From: Amycolatopsis endophytica
GTDB taxonomy: Bacteria; Actinomycetota; Actinomycetes; Mycobacteriales; Pseudonocardiaceae
Reading direction: 5' to 3'
NCBI RefSeq assembly: GCF_013410405.1
Contig: NZ_JACCFK010000001.1
Coordinates: 3,596,001-3,660,000, forward strand
DNA: 64,000 nucleotides
Program-made: the position numbers and the translations under genes
Notes under the pieces: generated by a model
The model's database searches: none
What the model saw: the letters and a program-made list of their open reading frames with translations, nothing else
Told to the model about the DNA's origin: nothing
Shown here: positions 7,329-17,492 of the stretch, in pieces
Layout: every line of letters begins with the position of its first letter
How positions within the stretch are numbered: position 1 is the first letter of the stretch

Positions 7329-9619
7329 CGCACCCGACCTGGCATGACCGCGCCCTGCCCGCCGAGCGACGGGCCGCGGCCCTGCTGGCGGAGATGACAC
7401 TCGACGAGAAGGTGGCGCAGCTGGGCAGCGCGTGGCCGGGCAACGAGCAGCTCAACGGCAACGTCGCGCCGATGCAGGACGTGTTCGCGCGGGGCGCGGT
7501 CGCCTTCGCGCAGGCGCGGGAAAACGGGATCGGCCACCTGACCAGGGTGTTCGGCACGACGCCGGTCAGCGCGGAAGAGGGCGCGGCCCGCATCGTGGCG
7601 TTGCAGCGGGAGATCGTGGAGGAGACCCGGCTGGGAATTCCCGCGCTGGTGCACGAGGAATGCCTGACCGGCTTCACCACCTACGGCGCCACGGTCTACC
7701 CGGCGGCGCTGGCGTGGGCCGCGACGTTCGACGAGGACCTGGTCGAGCGGATGGCGTCGGCGATCGCGGACGACATGCGGGCGGTCGGCGTGCACCAGGG
7801 TCTGTCGCCGGTGCTGGACGTCGTGCGGGACTACCGGTGGGGCCGGGTCGAGGAGACCCTGGGTGAGGATCCGTATCTCGTCTCGATGCTCGGCGCCGCG
7901 TATGTGAAGGGCTTGGAGCGCAACGGAATCGTCGCCACGCTCAAGCACTTCGCCGGGTATTCGGCGTCGCGGGCGGCGCGTAACCACGCGCCGGTGTCGA
8001 TCGGTCCGCGTGAGCTGCGGGACGTGATCCTGCCGCCGTTCGAGACCGCGATCCGTGAGGGCGGGGCGCGGGCGGTGATGAACGCCTACGTCGACGTCGA
8101 CGGGGTGCCCGCGGCCGCGAACCCGGCTCTGCTGACCGGAATCCTGCGTGACGAGTGGGGTTTCGAAGGCGTGGTGGTGTCCGACTACTGGGCCATCGCG
8201 TTCCTCAAGAGCATGCACCGGGTCGCCGACGGGACCGGCCACGCCGGGGCGCTGGCCCTGGCCGCCGGCGTCGACGTCGAGCTGCCGGACACCCTCTGCT
8301 ACGGCAAGGAACTCGTCGAACTGGTGCGGTCGGGCGAGGTACCGGAGTCCCTGGTGGACCGTGCGGTGGGACGGCTGCTGCGGCAGAAGGCCGAGCTGGG
8401 CCTGCTCGACGCGGACTGGGCGCCGCGGGCGGATCCGGTGGACCTGGACTCGCCGCGCAACCGGGCGATCGCGCGGGAGGTGGCGGAGAAGTCGGTGGTG
8501 CTGCTGAGCAACGACGGCACGCTTCCGCTGGCGGCGCGGCGGATCGCGGTGGTCGGGCCGTGCGCGGACGATCCGCTGGCGTTCATGGGCTGCTACTCCT
8601 ACCCCAACCACGTCCTGCCGCGGTACCCGGAGTTCGGGATCGGTGTCGAGGCGCCGTCGCTGGTGGCTTCGTTGCGGGACGAACTGCCGGACGCCGTGAT
8701 CACCTCGGCCGCCGGGTGCCCGATTCGCGACGAGGACCGGTCCGGGTTCGCCGAAGCGGTCGACGCCGCGCGTGGCGCCGACGTGTGCGTCGCGGTGGTC
8801 GGCGACCGGGCGGGCCTGTTCGGCGAGGGCACGTCCGGCGAGGGATGTGACGCGCCGGACCTGCGGCTGCCGGGCGTGCAGGACGAACTGCTGGCTTCGT
8901 TGCTGGAGACGGGAACACCGGTGGTGGTCGTCGTGGTGTCGGGGCGGCCGTACGCGCTGGGGGACCACGCCGGGGCGGCGGCCCTGGTGCAGGCGTTCAT
9001 GCCGGGTGAGGAGGGCGGTCCCGCGCTGGCGGGTGTCCTTTCCGGACGGACGAACCCGGGCGGCCGCCTTCCGGTGCAGGTGCCGCGGATGGCCGGCGCG
9101 CAGCCGAGCACCTACCTGCACCCGCCGCTGGGCGGCAACAGCGAGGGGATCAGCAACCTCGACCCGAGCCCGCTGTTCCCGTTCGGGCACGGCATTTCCT
9201 ACACGAGCTTCGACTACACGGACCTGACGCTGAGCGCGGAGGAGATCCCGACCGACGGCTCGGTGGAGATTTCGGTGCGCGTGCGCAATGCCGGGGGACG
9301 CGCGGGCGACGAGGTGGTGCAGCTGTACGTCAACGACGTGCAGGCGCAGGTGACCCGCCCGGTGAAGCAGCTGGCCGGGTTCGCCCGGGTGACGCTCGAA
9401 CCGGACGAGGCGACCACGGTGACCTTCACGCTGCACGCCGACCGGCTCGCGTTCACCGGAATCGAACTGCGGCGGATCGTCGAACCGGGCACGATCGAGG
9501 TCTTCGTGGGCCGCTCCGCGGACGACCTGCCGTGCCGGGGCGCGTTCGAGCTGACCGGCCCGGTGCGGGAGGCAGGTCGCGACCGGGTGCTGACCACTCC
9601 GGTCAGCCTCCAGGCGTGA
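7325..9619 (+). CDS. glycoside hydrolase family 3 beta-glycosidase
   Basis: A 764-residue GH3 enzyme with no signal peptide, so it should act in the cytoplasm on imported oligosaccharides. The N-terminal TIM-barrel carries KHFAGYSASRAARNHAPV and the nucleophile Asp287 in GVVVSDYWAI. The (alpha/beta)6-sandwich domain follows (about 390-620), with LPGVQDELL and FMPGEEGGPALAGVL. The last 130 residues form the fibronectin-III-like domain common in bacterial beta-glucosidases and beta-xylosidases (VKQLAGFARVTL). The general acid is not obvious by eye. Start overlaps the LacI stop by 4 bp. Together with the importer it should degrade a short beta-glucoside or beta-xyloside; the exact sugar is open. 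Confidence 0.92.
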   Translation: MTHPTWHDRALPAERRAAALLAEMTLDEKVAQLGSAWPGNEQLNGNVAPMQDVFARGAVAFAQARENGIGHLTRVFGTTPVSAEEGAARIVALQREIVEETRLGIPALVHEECLTGFTTYGATVYPAALAWAATFDEDLVERMASAIADDMRAVGVHQGLSPVLDVVRDYRWGRVEETLGEDPYLVSMLGAAYVKGLERNGIVATLKHFAGYSASRAARNHAPVSIGPRELRDVILPPFETAIREGGARAVMNAYVDVDGVPAAANPALLTGILRDEWGFEGVVVSDYWAIAFLKSMHRVADGTGHAGALALAAGVDVELPDTLCYGKELVELVRSGEVPESLVDRAVGRLLRQKAELGLLDADWAPRADPVDLDSPRNRAIAREVAEKSVVLLSNDGTLPLAARRIAVVGPCADDPLAFMGCYSYPNHVLPRYPEFGIGVEAPSLVASLRDELPDAVITSAAGCPIRDEDRSGFAEAVDAARGADVCVAVVGDRAGLFGEGTSGEGCDAPDLRLPGVQDELLASLLETGTPVVVVVVSGRPYALGDHAGAAALVQAFMPGEEGGPALAGVLSGRTNPGGRLPVQVPRMAGAQPSTYLHPPLGGNSEGISNLDPSPLFPFGHGISYTSFDYTDLTLSAEEIPTDGSVEISVRVRNAGGRAGDEVVQLYVNDVQAQVTRPVKQLAGFARVTLEPDEATTVTFTLHADRLAFTGIELRRIVEPGTIEVFVGRSADDLPCRGAFELTGPVREAGRDRVLTTPVSLQA

Positions 9620-10200
9620 CCAACCGCGACGGCGCCAGCAGTGCGTTGCCGGTGTCGGCCAGGCGCACCGCGGCGACCAGGTGCCCGGGGTGACGTCCTT
9701 GAGCAGGAACCCAATGGCACCGGCGGGATCTTCGCCCGCACCCGGAACCCGTCGCCGTGCTTGAGCGCGTGGGTGAGCGCCTCCTGGATGATCCGCTACG
9801 CCGTCAGGTCCACGCTGGAGGGTAGCGGCCGGGGCTCGCCGAAACCCGGAGCTCCACCGGCAGCCCGGAGAACGCGATCCGGTCGATCAGCGGGCTCAGC
9901 CTGCTCAGGCGGGGCTGCGGCGACAGGTCCGCCTGCTCGTCACCGTCGGCCGGTGGCGCGAGCACGTCGAGCAGGTTCCGCAGCTCGGTCATGGTGTCCC
10001 GGCCCGCCGTCTCGATCGTCTCCAGCGCCGTCGCCGCCTGCCCGGGTTCCGTCGCGAGCACCCCGCGGGCGGCCCCGGACCACCATCACGCTCACGTTGT
10101 GGCTGACGATGTCGTGCAGCTCCCGCGCGATCCTGGCGCGCTCGGCATGACCCCGCGGCAGGTCACGGTGCTGCCCGGAGCGCGGCGCGGACACCGATCG
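9620..10200 (-). pseudogene. decayed two-component system (histidine kinase fused to response-regulator remnant)
   Basis: Translating all minus-strand frames gives pieces of a NarL-type system in the right order. RIARELHDIVSHNVSVMVV (HisKA_3 phospho-acceptor box, about 10080-10145) is followed in another frame by EPGQAATALETIETAGRDTM and TELRNLLDVL (about 9955-10060). SVDLTA then a TAG stop (9796-9798) and RIIQEALTHALKHG come next. After this the reading jumps into response-regulator sequence, GFLLKDVTPG, and in another frame HLVAAVRLADTGNALLAPS (about 9622-9715). So there are at least three frameshifts, one nonsense codon and a large internal deletion that joined kinase to regulator. The kinase's N-terminal membrane part and the regulator's DNA-binding domain are missing. 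Confidence 0.85.
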
Positions 10201-10223
10201 CGACGGTGCTGCACAACGAGTAG

Positions 10224-11411
10224 CTACGCCAGCTTCTCCACGACGTCCACGAGCGCGCGCAGCTCGTCCTCGGTGTTGTAGTAGTGCACGGACGACCGCA
10301 CCATGTCCGGCAGGTGCCGCACCTCCTGGTCGTACTGGTAGGAGGTGCGGTGCGACACCGAGGTGTTGATCCGGGACGCGGACAGGCGGTTCCTGACGTC
10401 TGTCGCGTCCGCCCCGGCGACGCTGAACGTGACGATCCCGCACTTGCGCTCGCCCTGGTCGTGCACGGTGACACCGGGGATCCGCGCCAGGTCCGCGCGC
10501 AGCCGGGCGGCGAGCGTGGTCACCCGCTCCTCGATCGCGGGCAGCCCGATCGCCAGGGCGTAGTCGACCGCGGCGCCGAGGCCGAGCACGAGACCGTGGT
10601 TGCGTTCCCACGTCTCGAACCGGCGGCCGTCGGGCGCCACTTCGTAGGCGTCCGGAGCGGTCCAGGTGGCCGAGTGCAGATCGAGCATCGCGGGCTCGAT
10701 CCGCTCACGCAGCCTCGGGTGGGTGTAGAGGAAACCGGTGCCGCGCGGGCCGCGCACGTACTTGCGGCCGGTGCCGGAAAGCGCGTCACAGCGCAAGCGC
10801 CGCACGTCCAGGTCCAGCTGGCCCGCCGACTGGCAGGCGTCGAGCAGGAACGGGATCCCGGCCCGCTCGGCGATCGCGCCCACCTCCTCGGCGGGATTGA
10901 CCAGCCCACCCTGTGTCGGCACATGCGTGATCGCGATCAGCCTGACGGTGCCGTCCAGGCGGCGTTCCAGATCGGCGACGTCCAGCTGCCCGCTCTCGTC
11001 GTCCCCGACGACCTCGACCACGGCACCGGTCCGACGCGCGATCTGCAGGTAGGCGATCGCGTTGCTGGCGTACTCCGAGCGGCAGGTCAGGATCTTCTCG
11101 CCGGGGGAGAACCGCAGCGCGTAGAACACCGCCTGCCAGGAGCGGGTGGCGCTGTCGGTCACCGAGATGTCCCCGGCTTCGGCACCGAGGAACCGGGCGA
11201 CCGAGTGGTACACACCCTGTATGCGGTCCGTGTGCGCGGCCGCGGTCTCGTAACCGCCCCGCCGCGACTCTTCGCGGAGGTAGTCCAGTACGGCATCGGT
11301 GACCTGGGCCGGGGGCAGGGCCGAGCCGGCGTTGTTGAGGTGGATGACCTCGCCCGTGCCCGGCGTGTCGCGGCGGAACCTCTCGACGTCTTCTTCGCGC
11401 AGTGTCGTCAC
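10224..11411 (-). CDS. class V aminotransferase (PLP-dependent, isopenicillin-N-epimerase/cysteine-desulfurase-like)
   Basis: A 395-residue fold-type-I PLP enzyme. Visible family features are HLNNAGSALPPAQV near the N-terminus, DSATRSWQAVFYAL, the cofactor-binding LLDACQSAGQLDLD, and GTGRKYVRGPRGTGFLY with the expected Schiff-base Lys. The C-terminal domain ends SSVHYYNTEDELRALVDVVEKL, as in this class. It lacks the active-site Cys loop of true cysteine desulfurases, so an aminotransferase, lyase or epimerase activity is more likely. The GTG overlaps the asparaginase stop (GTGA). Coupling to asparaginase suggests amino acid catabolism, but the substrate is unknown. Confidence 0.88.
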   Translation of the reverse strand: MTTLREEDVERFRRDTPGTGEVIHLNNAGSALPPAQVTDAVLDYLREESRRGGYETAAAHTDRIQGVYHSVARFLGAEAGDISVTDSATRSWQAVFYALRFSPGEKILTCRSEYASNAIAYLQIARRTGAVVEVVGDDESGQLDVADLERRLDGTVRLIAITHVPTQGGLVNPAEEVGAIAERAGIPFLLDACQSAGQLDLDVRRLRCDALSGTGRKYVRGPRGTGFLYTHPRLRERIEPAMLDLHSATWTAPDAYEVAPDGRRFETWERNHGLVLGLGAAVDYALAIGLPAIEERVTTLAARLRADLARIPGVTVHDQGERKCGIVTFSVAGADATDVRNRLSASRINTSVSHRTSYQYDQEVRHLPDMVRSSVHYYNTEDELRALVDVVEKLA

Positions 11412-12325
11412 AGACCGACCATATGGGGCACGTTCAGGGCAGGACACCGCTTTACGACCTCGTCCCAGTCGTGCCCGTGCGCCGCGCGGCGCAGTGCCGC
11501 GAGCGTGGCGGGCATGCGGGCGCGCGCGGAGCCGTCGGCGATCTTGAGCGCGACCGTGGTGCCGTCGGGCAGGACCGCGATCTGCACGGCCTCGGCGCCG
11601 TCCTTCGCGATCAGCCCGGGCACGGCCCGCATGAGCTGGGTGACGTCGCGGTTCGGGCCCGCCAGCATCTCCGGATGCTTGCGGATCGCTTCCGCCACGC
11701 GGTGTTCCGGGGTCCCGTGCGGCGCGGTGGCCACCCGCCGCACGGCACGGGCCAGGCCACGCAGGGAGATCGCGAACAGCGGCGCGCCGCACCCGTCGAC
11801 CGCGGTGTGCGCGACCGGTTCCCCGGCCAGTTCCGCGACGGTCGCGGCGAGCGCCTGCTGCAGGGGATGGGCCGGATCGCGGTAGTCGTGGGTGGACCAG
11901 CCGTTGAGCTTCGCGGTCGCCAGCATCGCCGCGTGCTTGCCGGAGCAGCAGTGCGCCAGACGGCGCGGGGCGCGGCCCTCGGCGATCCAGACGTCGTGCA
12001 GCACCGGGTCGTGCGGGAGGTGCGCCGGGCACTGCAGGTCGTCCTCGGAGAGGTCGCCGAGGATCGCGCGAGCCCCGGCGAGGTGGAATTCCTCGGCGGA
12101 ATGGCTCGCGGCGGCCAGCGCTAGCAGATCGGGGGGCAGATCGAGGCCGAGCCGGACCATGCCGGCGGCCTGCATGAGCTTCGCCGTCGAGCGCGGGTAG
12201 CCCGGCTCGTCGACCTCGCCGCCCGCTTCGAGCACCTCGCCGTCGGGGCCGAGCACGACCCGCGATCCGAAGTGGACGCTTTCGACGAGCCCGTCGCGGA
12301 CAACCTGCACCAGGGGGATCACCAC
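11408..12325 (-). CDS. asparaginase II family protein
   Basis: A 305-residue member of the thermolabile/asparaginase-II family (COG4448), distinct from the classical bacterial type I/II enzymes. Family landmarks are VESVHFGSRVVL, YPRSTAKLMQA, AAASHSAEEFH, the conserved HCCSGKHAAML and DGCGAPLFAISL. It hydrolyses L-asparagine to aspartate and ammonia in characterised relatives. The start codon is GTG, followed directly by a second GTG, with CGGGAG a few bases before it. The 3' end overlaps the class V aminotransferase start, so the two form one operon with this gene first. Confidence 0.88.
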   Translation of the reverse strand: MVIPLVQVVRDGLVESVHFGSRVVLGPDGEVLEAGGEVDEPGYPRSTAKLMQAAGMVRLGLDLPPDLLALAAASHSAEEFHLAGARAILGDLSEDDLQCPAHLPHDPVLHDVWIAEGRAPRRLAHCCSGKHAAMLATAKLNGWSTHDYRDPAHPLQQALAATVAELAGEPVAHTAVDGCGAPLFAISLRGLARAVRRVATAPHGTPEHRVAEAIRKHPEMLAGPNRDVTQLMRAVPGLIAKDGAEAVQIAVLPDGTTVALKIADGSARARMPATLAALRRAAHGHDWDEVVKRCPALNVPHMVGL

Positions 12326-12376
12326 GCTCCCGAGGCTCGCCGCGTGGGTTCCGCCCTGTCAACCGGACGCTCGTCA

Positions 12377-13138
12377 CTACACCGTTTTGATTACCCCGCC
12401 GTCGGCGAGGTAATCGGCGCCGGTGAGGTTGCCCGAGCGGGGTGAGGCCAGGAAGGTCACCAGCGCGGCCGTCTCCTCGGGCTCGGTCAGCCGCCCGGTC
12501 GTGATGCCCATCGCGGCGGGCACCTCGGCGAGGAACTCCGTCAGCGGCAGCCCCGCCGCCGCGGCCAGTTCGCCCGCGTAGCCGTCCTTGTCGCGCCAGT
12601 TCTGCGTTCGGGTCGGGCCAGGGGAGACCGTCAGCGCGCGCAGGCCCCGCGAGCCGAACTCCTCTGCCAGCGCCTTGGTGAGGTTCGTCAGCGCGGCCTT
12701 CGCCGTGCCGTAGTCGACCGGCTGGAAGGCCGCGCGGGCTCCGATCGACGAGATGTTGATCACCACGCCCCGTCGGCGCAGCAGGCCGGGCAGCAGGGCA
12801 CGCGTGACCCGCACGGTGGAGAACAGGTTGACTTCGTAGGTGTGCCGCCACGCTTCGTCGTCGACTTCCAGGAATCCTGCGGCGCGCATGCTGCTCTGCG
12901 CCACTCCGCCGAGGTTGTTGACCAGGATGTCCACCTCCCCGGCGCGCTCGGCCAGCAGTGCCACTCCTTCGGGTGTCGTGAGGTCGGTCGCGACGCCGAT
13001 TCCGGGCCCGTCGTGCACGGTGCGTGCCGCCGCGAACACGGTGACGCCCTCGGCGGTCAGCGCTTCGGTGATCGCCCGCCCGATCCCCTTGCTCGCCCCG
13101 GTGACGACGGCGGTCTTCCCACTCAGCTGCAGGTCCAT
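12377..13138 (-). CDS. short-chain dehydrogenase/reductase
   Basis: A 253-residue classical SDR. The NAD(P)-binding motif is TGASKGIG near residue 14 and the structural motif is NNLGG in place of the usual NNAG. The catalytic Ser sits in INISSIGAR, and Tyr/Lys in VDYGTAKAAL. The C-terminus ends SGNLTGADYLADGGVIKTV, the usual cofactor-proximal tail. The AR at cofactor-selecting positions (FAAART) suggests NADP(H). It lies 58 bp downstream of a TetR gene on the same strand, which probably controls it. The physiological substrate cannot be told. Confidence 0.9.
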   Translation of the reverse strand: MDLQLSGKTAVVTGASKGIGRAITEALTAEGVTVFAAARTVHDGPGIGVATDLTTPEGVALLAERAGEVDILVNNLGGVAQSSMRAAGFLEVDDEAWRHTYEVNLFSTVRVTRALLPGLLRRRGVVINISSIGARAAFQPVDYGTAKAALTNLTKALAEEFGSRGLRALTVSPGPTRTQNWRDKDGYAGELAAAAGLPLTEFLAEVPAAMGITTGRLTEPEETAALVTFLASPRSGNLTGADYLADGGVIKTV

Positions 13139-13196
13139 GTGACCAGCCTTTCTTGAATCAGAGTTACAAAATTAGAGCAGCGCAAAGCGCCGCGGA

Positions 13197-13769
13197 TCAG
13201 AGTGTGCGCAAAGCGGTGCCGGCCAGAGTGGCGAGCCGCCCCGGATCCGGGTCGGCCTTCGCGAGCACCCGGATGCCGTTGAGCGTGGCGAGGAGGAAGG
13301 ACGCCAGTGCCGCGGCGTCGGCCGATCGGTCGATCTCCCCCGCGCGCTGACCCTCCTCGATGGTGCCGCGCAGCGCCGCCTCCTGTCGCTCGAAGGTGCG
13401 ACGGACCAGGTGGTTGACCGCCTCGTCGGCGTCGCCGAACTCGGTGGCGGCATTGGCGATCATGCAGCCACGCCCGTCTTTCCGCGCCGAATCGACGACC
13501 AGTTCGATCGCGGTCCGCAGGCGTTCGACGGCCGGGCCCGGCCCGTCCAGGACCTCGATCAGGCGGACCGTCTCCCGCTCGTAGTAGCGCCGCAGCGCCC
13601 GCTCGTAGAGGGCGTGCTTGCTGGTGAACGCGTTGTACAGGCTGCCGCGTCCGATGCCCATCGCGTCGACCAGCCGCTGCGGCGTGGTGTTCGCGAACCC
13701 GTGGGTCCAGAACACCTCCATCGCCCTGTCCACCGCCACGTCGACGTCGAAGGTCTTCGTCCTCGCCAT
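13197..13769 (-). CDS. TetR/AcrR-family transcriptional regulator
   Basis: A 190-residue regulator. The N-terminal helix-turn-helix domain reads [36 protein letters not shown] and [14 protein letters not shown], close to the YcdC/NemR-like branch that responds to reactive electrophiles. The C-terminal ligand domain has [16 protein letters not shown], a stretch shared by that branch. The ATG at 13767-13769 begins MARTKTFD; upstream open frame is antisense to nothing recognisable. Divergent from dnaE and upstream of the SDR, which makes the SDR its likely target. Confidence 0.88.
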   Translation of the reverse strand: MARTKTFDVDVAVDRAMEVFWTHGFANTTPQRLVDAMGIGRGSLYNAFTSKHALYERALRRYYERETVRLIEVLDGPGPAVERLRTAIELVVDSARKDGRGCMIANAATEFGDADEAVNHLVRRTFERQEAALRGTIEEGQRAGEIDRSADAAALASFLLATLNGIRVLAKADPDPGRLATLAGTALRTL

Positions 13770-13916
13770 GCCGCGACCGTAGCGCATACTGGAACTGGAG
13801 ATCAAATAAACCTCGCTCGGCACGCCTGCGTTTTTCTGTCGGTGCCGCGAGTTAGGCTGACCCTCCAGGCCGGGAGTCCGCGCGCGGACTGTGCGCAACA
13901 GGGGAGGTTTTTGCTG

Positions 13917-16900
13917 GTGTCGAACGATTCCTTCGTCCACCTGCATGTGCACACCGAGTACTCGATGCTCGATGGTGCGGCGAAGATCGCTCCGTTGTTC
14001 GCGGAGGCGGCGCGTCTGGAGATGCCCGCGGTCGGGATGACCGACCACGGGAACATGTACGGCGCGGACGAGTTCTACCAGCAGTCGCGCAAGGCGGGCC
14101 TGAAACCGATCATCGGCATCGAGGCCTACATCGCGCCGGAGTCGCGGTTCCACAAGAAGCCGGTGTTCTGGGGGCAGGCGTCCCAGCGGGGCAGTGACGA
14201 GTTCGGTGAGGGTGGCGACGTCTCGGGTGGTGGCGCCTACACCCACATGACGATGTTGGCGGAGAACGCGACGGGGTTGCGGAACCTGTTCAAGCTGTCG
14301 TCGCTGGCGAGCACGCAGGGTTACTACCGCAAGCCGCGGATGGACCGCGAGATCATCGCGGAGAACGCGGAGGGCATCATCGCCACCACGGGCTGCCCGT
14401 CGGGTGAGGTGCAGACCCGGCTGCGGCTGGGGCAGAAGGCCGAGGCGATCCAGGCGGCGTCGGACTACAAGGACATCTTCGGGGCGGACAACTTCTTCCT
14501 GGAGCTGATGGACCACGGCCTGCCGATCGAGCGGTCGGTGCGCGAGGGCCTGCTGGAGATCGGCAAGCTGCTCGGGTTGAAGCCGTTGGCGACCAACGAC
14601 TCGCACTACGTGACCAAGGATCAGGCGGATTCGCATTCGGCGTTGCTGTGTGTGCAGTCGGGCAAGACGCTGAACGACCCGAACCGGTTCAAGTTCGACG
14701 GGAACGGTTATTACCTGAAATCGGCCGCGGAGATGCGGGAGTACTGGGACACCGAGGTGCCCGGGGCCGCGGACTCCACCCTGCTGATCGCGGAGCGGGT
14801 CGAATCGTACGAGGACGTCTACACCCACAAGGACCGGATGCCGGTCTTCACGGTGCCGGACGGTCATGACGAGGCGTCCTGGCTGCGTGCCGAGGTCGAC
14901 CGCGGCCTGGCCTGGCGGTTCCCGGAGGGCGCGCCGGAGGGCTACCGCGAGCGGCTCGACATGGAGCTCGAGGTCATCATCGGCAAGGGCTTCCCGGCCT
15001 ACTTCCTCGTCGTCGCCGACCTCATCAACTACGCCCGCAAGGTCGGCATCCGCGTCGGCCCCGGCCGTGGTTCCGCGGCGGGTTCGCTGGTCGCCTACGT
15101 CCTCGGTATCACGAACCTGGACCCGATCCCGCAGAAGCTGCTGTTCGAGCGGTTCCTCAACCCCGAGCGCGTCTCGATGCCCGACATCGACATCGACTTC
15201 GACGACCGCCGCCGCGGCGAGATGATCCGCTACGTCACCGACAAGTACGGCGCGGACAAGGTCGCCCAGGTCATCACCTTCGGCACGATCAAGACGAAGG
15301 CGGCGATCAAGGACTCGGCGCGCGTGCACTTCGGCCAGCCGGGGTACGCGATCGCGGACAAGATCTCCAAGGCGCTGCCCCCGCCGATCATGGCCAAGGA
15401 CATCCCGCTGTCGGGCATCGTGGACCCGCAGCACGAGCGCTACGGCGAGGCGGCCGAGGTCCGCACGCTGGTGGAGACCGACGAAGAGGTCTCGACGATC
15501 TTCACCACCGCCCGTGGCCTGGAGGGCCTGATCCGCAACGCGGGTGTGCACGCGTGCGCGGTCATCATGTCCAGCGAGCCGCTGATGGAAGCGATCCCGT
15601 TGTGGCAGCGGGACGACGGGTCGATCATCACCGGATGGGACTACCCGTCCTGTGAGGCCATCGGCCTGTTGAAGATGGACTTCCTCGGTCTGCGCAACCT
15701 CACCGTCATCGGTGACGCGATCGACAACATCAAGGCCAACCGTGGCGTCGACATCGACCTCGACACCCTCGGCGTGGACGATCCGGAGACCTACAAACTG
15801 CTCGCCCGCGGTGACACGCTCGGCGTGTTCCAGCTGGACGGCGGGCCGATGCGTGACCTGCTGCGGCGTATGCAGCCCACGGTGTTCGACGACATCGTCG
15901 CGGTCGGCGCGCTCTACCGCCCCGGCCCGATGGGCATGAACGCGCACAACGACTACGCCGACCGGAAGAACAACCGGCAGCAGGTCAAGCCGATCCACCC
16001 GGAGCTCGAAGATCCCCTGAAGGAGATCCTGGCCGACACCTACGGCCTGATCGTCTACCAGGAACAGATCATGCACATCGGCCAGAAGGTCGCCGGCTAC
16101 TCGATGGGCCGGGCCGACGTGCTGCGCCGCGCGATGGGCAAGAAGAAGAAGGAGGTCCTCGACAAGGAGTTCGAGGGCTTCCACGGTGGCATGAAGGAGA
16201 ACGGGTTCTCCGACGAGGCGATCCAGGCGCTGTGGGACACGATCCTCCCGTTCGCCGGGTACGCGTTCAACAAGAGCCACGCGGCCGCCTACGGTCTGGT
16301 GTCGTACTGGACGGCGTACCTCAAGGCGAACTACACCGCGGAGTACATGGCCGCGTTGCTGACGTCGGTCGGTGACAACAAGGACAAGTCGGCGGTGTAC
16401 CTGTCGGAGTGCCGCCGGCTGGGGATCAAGGTGCTGCCGCCGGACGTGAACGAGTCGGGCCAGCGGTTCGCCGCGGTCGGCAACGACATCCGCTTCGGGA
16501 TGGGCGCGGTCCGCAACGTGGGCGCGAACGTGGTGGAGTCGATCATCAAGACCCGCCAGGAGAAGGGCAAGTACTCCTCGTTCACCGATTTCCTGGACAA
16601 GTCCGAGCTGGTGGCCTGCAACAAGCGGGTCATCGAATCGCTGATCAAGGCGGGCGGTTTCGACTCGCTGGGCAACACCCGTCTGTCGCTGATCCAGGTG
16701 CACGAAGACGCGGTGGATGCGGTGGTGCCGCTCAAGCGCCAGGAGGCGATGGGGCAGTTCGACCTGTTCGGCGCGTTCGGCGGGGAGGACGAGGCCGCGG
16801 AGGCCGCGCCGTCGTCGTCGCCGCTGGCGCATTTGAAGTTCGGTGAGGAGGAGTGGCCGCGCAAGCAGCTGCTCGCCTACGAGCGGGAGATGCTGGGCCT

Positions 16901-17492
16901 GTACGTGTCGGCGCACCCGCTGGACGGGGCCGAGCGGATCCTGCGCAAGCACGCGCCGCGCCCGATCGCGGCGATCCTGGACAACCCGCCCAAGGAGGGC
17001 GAGCTGATCGTGTCCGGGTTGATCACGTCGCTGGAGCGGCGGGTCAACAAGAAGGGCGAGCCCTGGGCGATTTGTACCGTGGAGGACATGGACGCTTCCC
17101 TGGAGGTGTTGTTCTTCCCCAAGTCCTATGCCATGTTCCAGGCTGATTTGATCGAGGACAACGCTGTGCTGGTCAAGGGCAGGGTCAACTGGCGCGAAGA
17201 CAAGATGTCCGTCTTCGGCGGCGGCCTGGTACCGCTGGATCTCTCCGAAATCGGCAACGGCGAGGACGAGCCGCCGCTGGTGTTGAAGTGCACGGCGGAG
17301 CGCCTGGACAAGAGCGTGGTCGGCGAGCTGAAATCGACGCTGCTCGCCCACCGCGGCGACACCCCGGTGCGCCTGAAGCTGGTCGGCACCAAGCGCGAAA
17401 CGACGTTCGCCCTCTACGACTACCCGGTCAAGGTCAGCTCCATGCTGATGGGTGAACTCAAAGGCATCCCCGGCATCACCGCCGGCACCTAA
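13917..17492 (+). CDS. dnaE: DNA polymerase III alpha subunit (replicative polymerase)
   Basis: A 1191-residue C-family polymerase of DnaE1 type. The PHP domain opens [19 protein letters not shown] and keeps its metal-binding His residues, so a proofreading exonuclease activity like that of mycobacterial DnaE1 is plausible. The palm carries [18 protein letters not shown] and the catalytic MPDIDIDFD (Asp423, Asp425). Further on are the fingers, the helix-hairpin-helix region, a beta-clamp-binding QFDLFG near residue 945, and a C-terminal OB domain ([13 protein letters not shown]). The GTG at 13917 follows GGGGAGG by 9 bp; a TTG two codons earlier is too close to that site. No intein is present. 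It is monocistronic by appearance, followed by a 764-bp gap. Confidence 0.97.
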   Translation: MSNDSFVHLHVHTEYSMLDGAAKIAPLFAEAARLEMPAVGMTDHGNMYGADEFYQQSRKAGLKPIIGIEAYIAPESRFHKKPVFWGQASQRGSDEFGEGGDVSGGGAYTHMTMLAENATGLRNLFKLSSLASTQGYYRKPRMDREIIAENAEGIIATTGCPSGEVQTRLRLGQKAEAIQAASDYKDIFGADNFFLELMDHGLPIERSVREGLLEIGKLLGLKPLATNDSHYVTKDQADSHSALLCVQSGKTLNDPNRFKFDGNGYYLKSAAEMREYWDTEVPGAADSTLLIAERVESYEDVYTHKDRMPVFTVPDGHDEASWLRAEVDRGLAWRFPEGAPEGYRERLDMELEVIIGKGFPAYFLVVADLINYARKVGIRVGPGRGSAAGSLVAYVLGITNLDPIPQKLLFERFLNPERVSMPDIDIDFDDRRRGEMIRYVTDKYGADKVAQVITFGTIKTKAAIKDSARVHFGQPGYAIADKISKALPPPIMAKDIPLSGIVDPQHERYGEAAEVRTLVETDEEVSTIFTTARGLEGLIRNAGVHACAVIMSSEPLMEAIPLWQRDDGSIITGWDYPSCEAIGLLKMDFLGLRNLTVIGDAIDNIKANRGVDIDLDTLGVDDPETYKLLARGDTLGVFQLDGGPMRDLLRRMQPTVFDDIVAVGALYRPGPMGMNAHNDYADRKNNRQQVKPIHPELEDPLKEILADTYGLIVYQEQIMHIGQKVAGYSMGRADVLRRAMGKKKKEVLDKEFEGFHGGMKENGFSDEAIQALWDTILPFAGYAFNKSHAAAYGLVSYWTAYLKANYTAEYMAALLTSVGDNKDKSAVYLSECRRLGIKVLPPDVNESGQRFAAVGNDIRFGMGAVRNVGANVVESIIKTRQEKGKYSSFTDFLDKSELVACNKRVIESLIKAGGFDSLGNTRLSLIQVHEDAVDAVVPLKRQEAMGQFDLFGAFGGEDEAAEAAPSSSPLAHLKFGEEEWPRKQLLAYEREMLGLYVSAHPLDGAERILRKHAPRPIAAILDNPPKEGELIVSGLITSLERRVNKKGEPWAICTVEDMDASLEVLFFPKSYAMFQADLIEDNAVLVKGRVNWREDKMSVFGGGLVPLDLSEIGNGEDEPPLVLKCTAERLDKSVVGELKSTLLAHRGDTPVRLKLVGTKRETTFALYDYPVKVSSMLMGELKGIPGITAGT

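Noticed and set aside
13917..17492. Intein or split arrangement in dnaE
   Set aside because: The polymerase motifs follow each other at normal spacing and total length is normal for DnaE1, so nothing is inserted.
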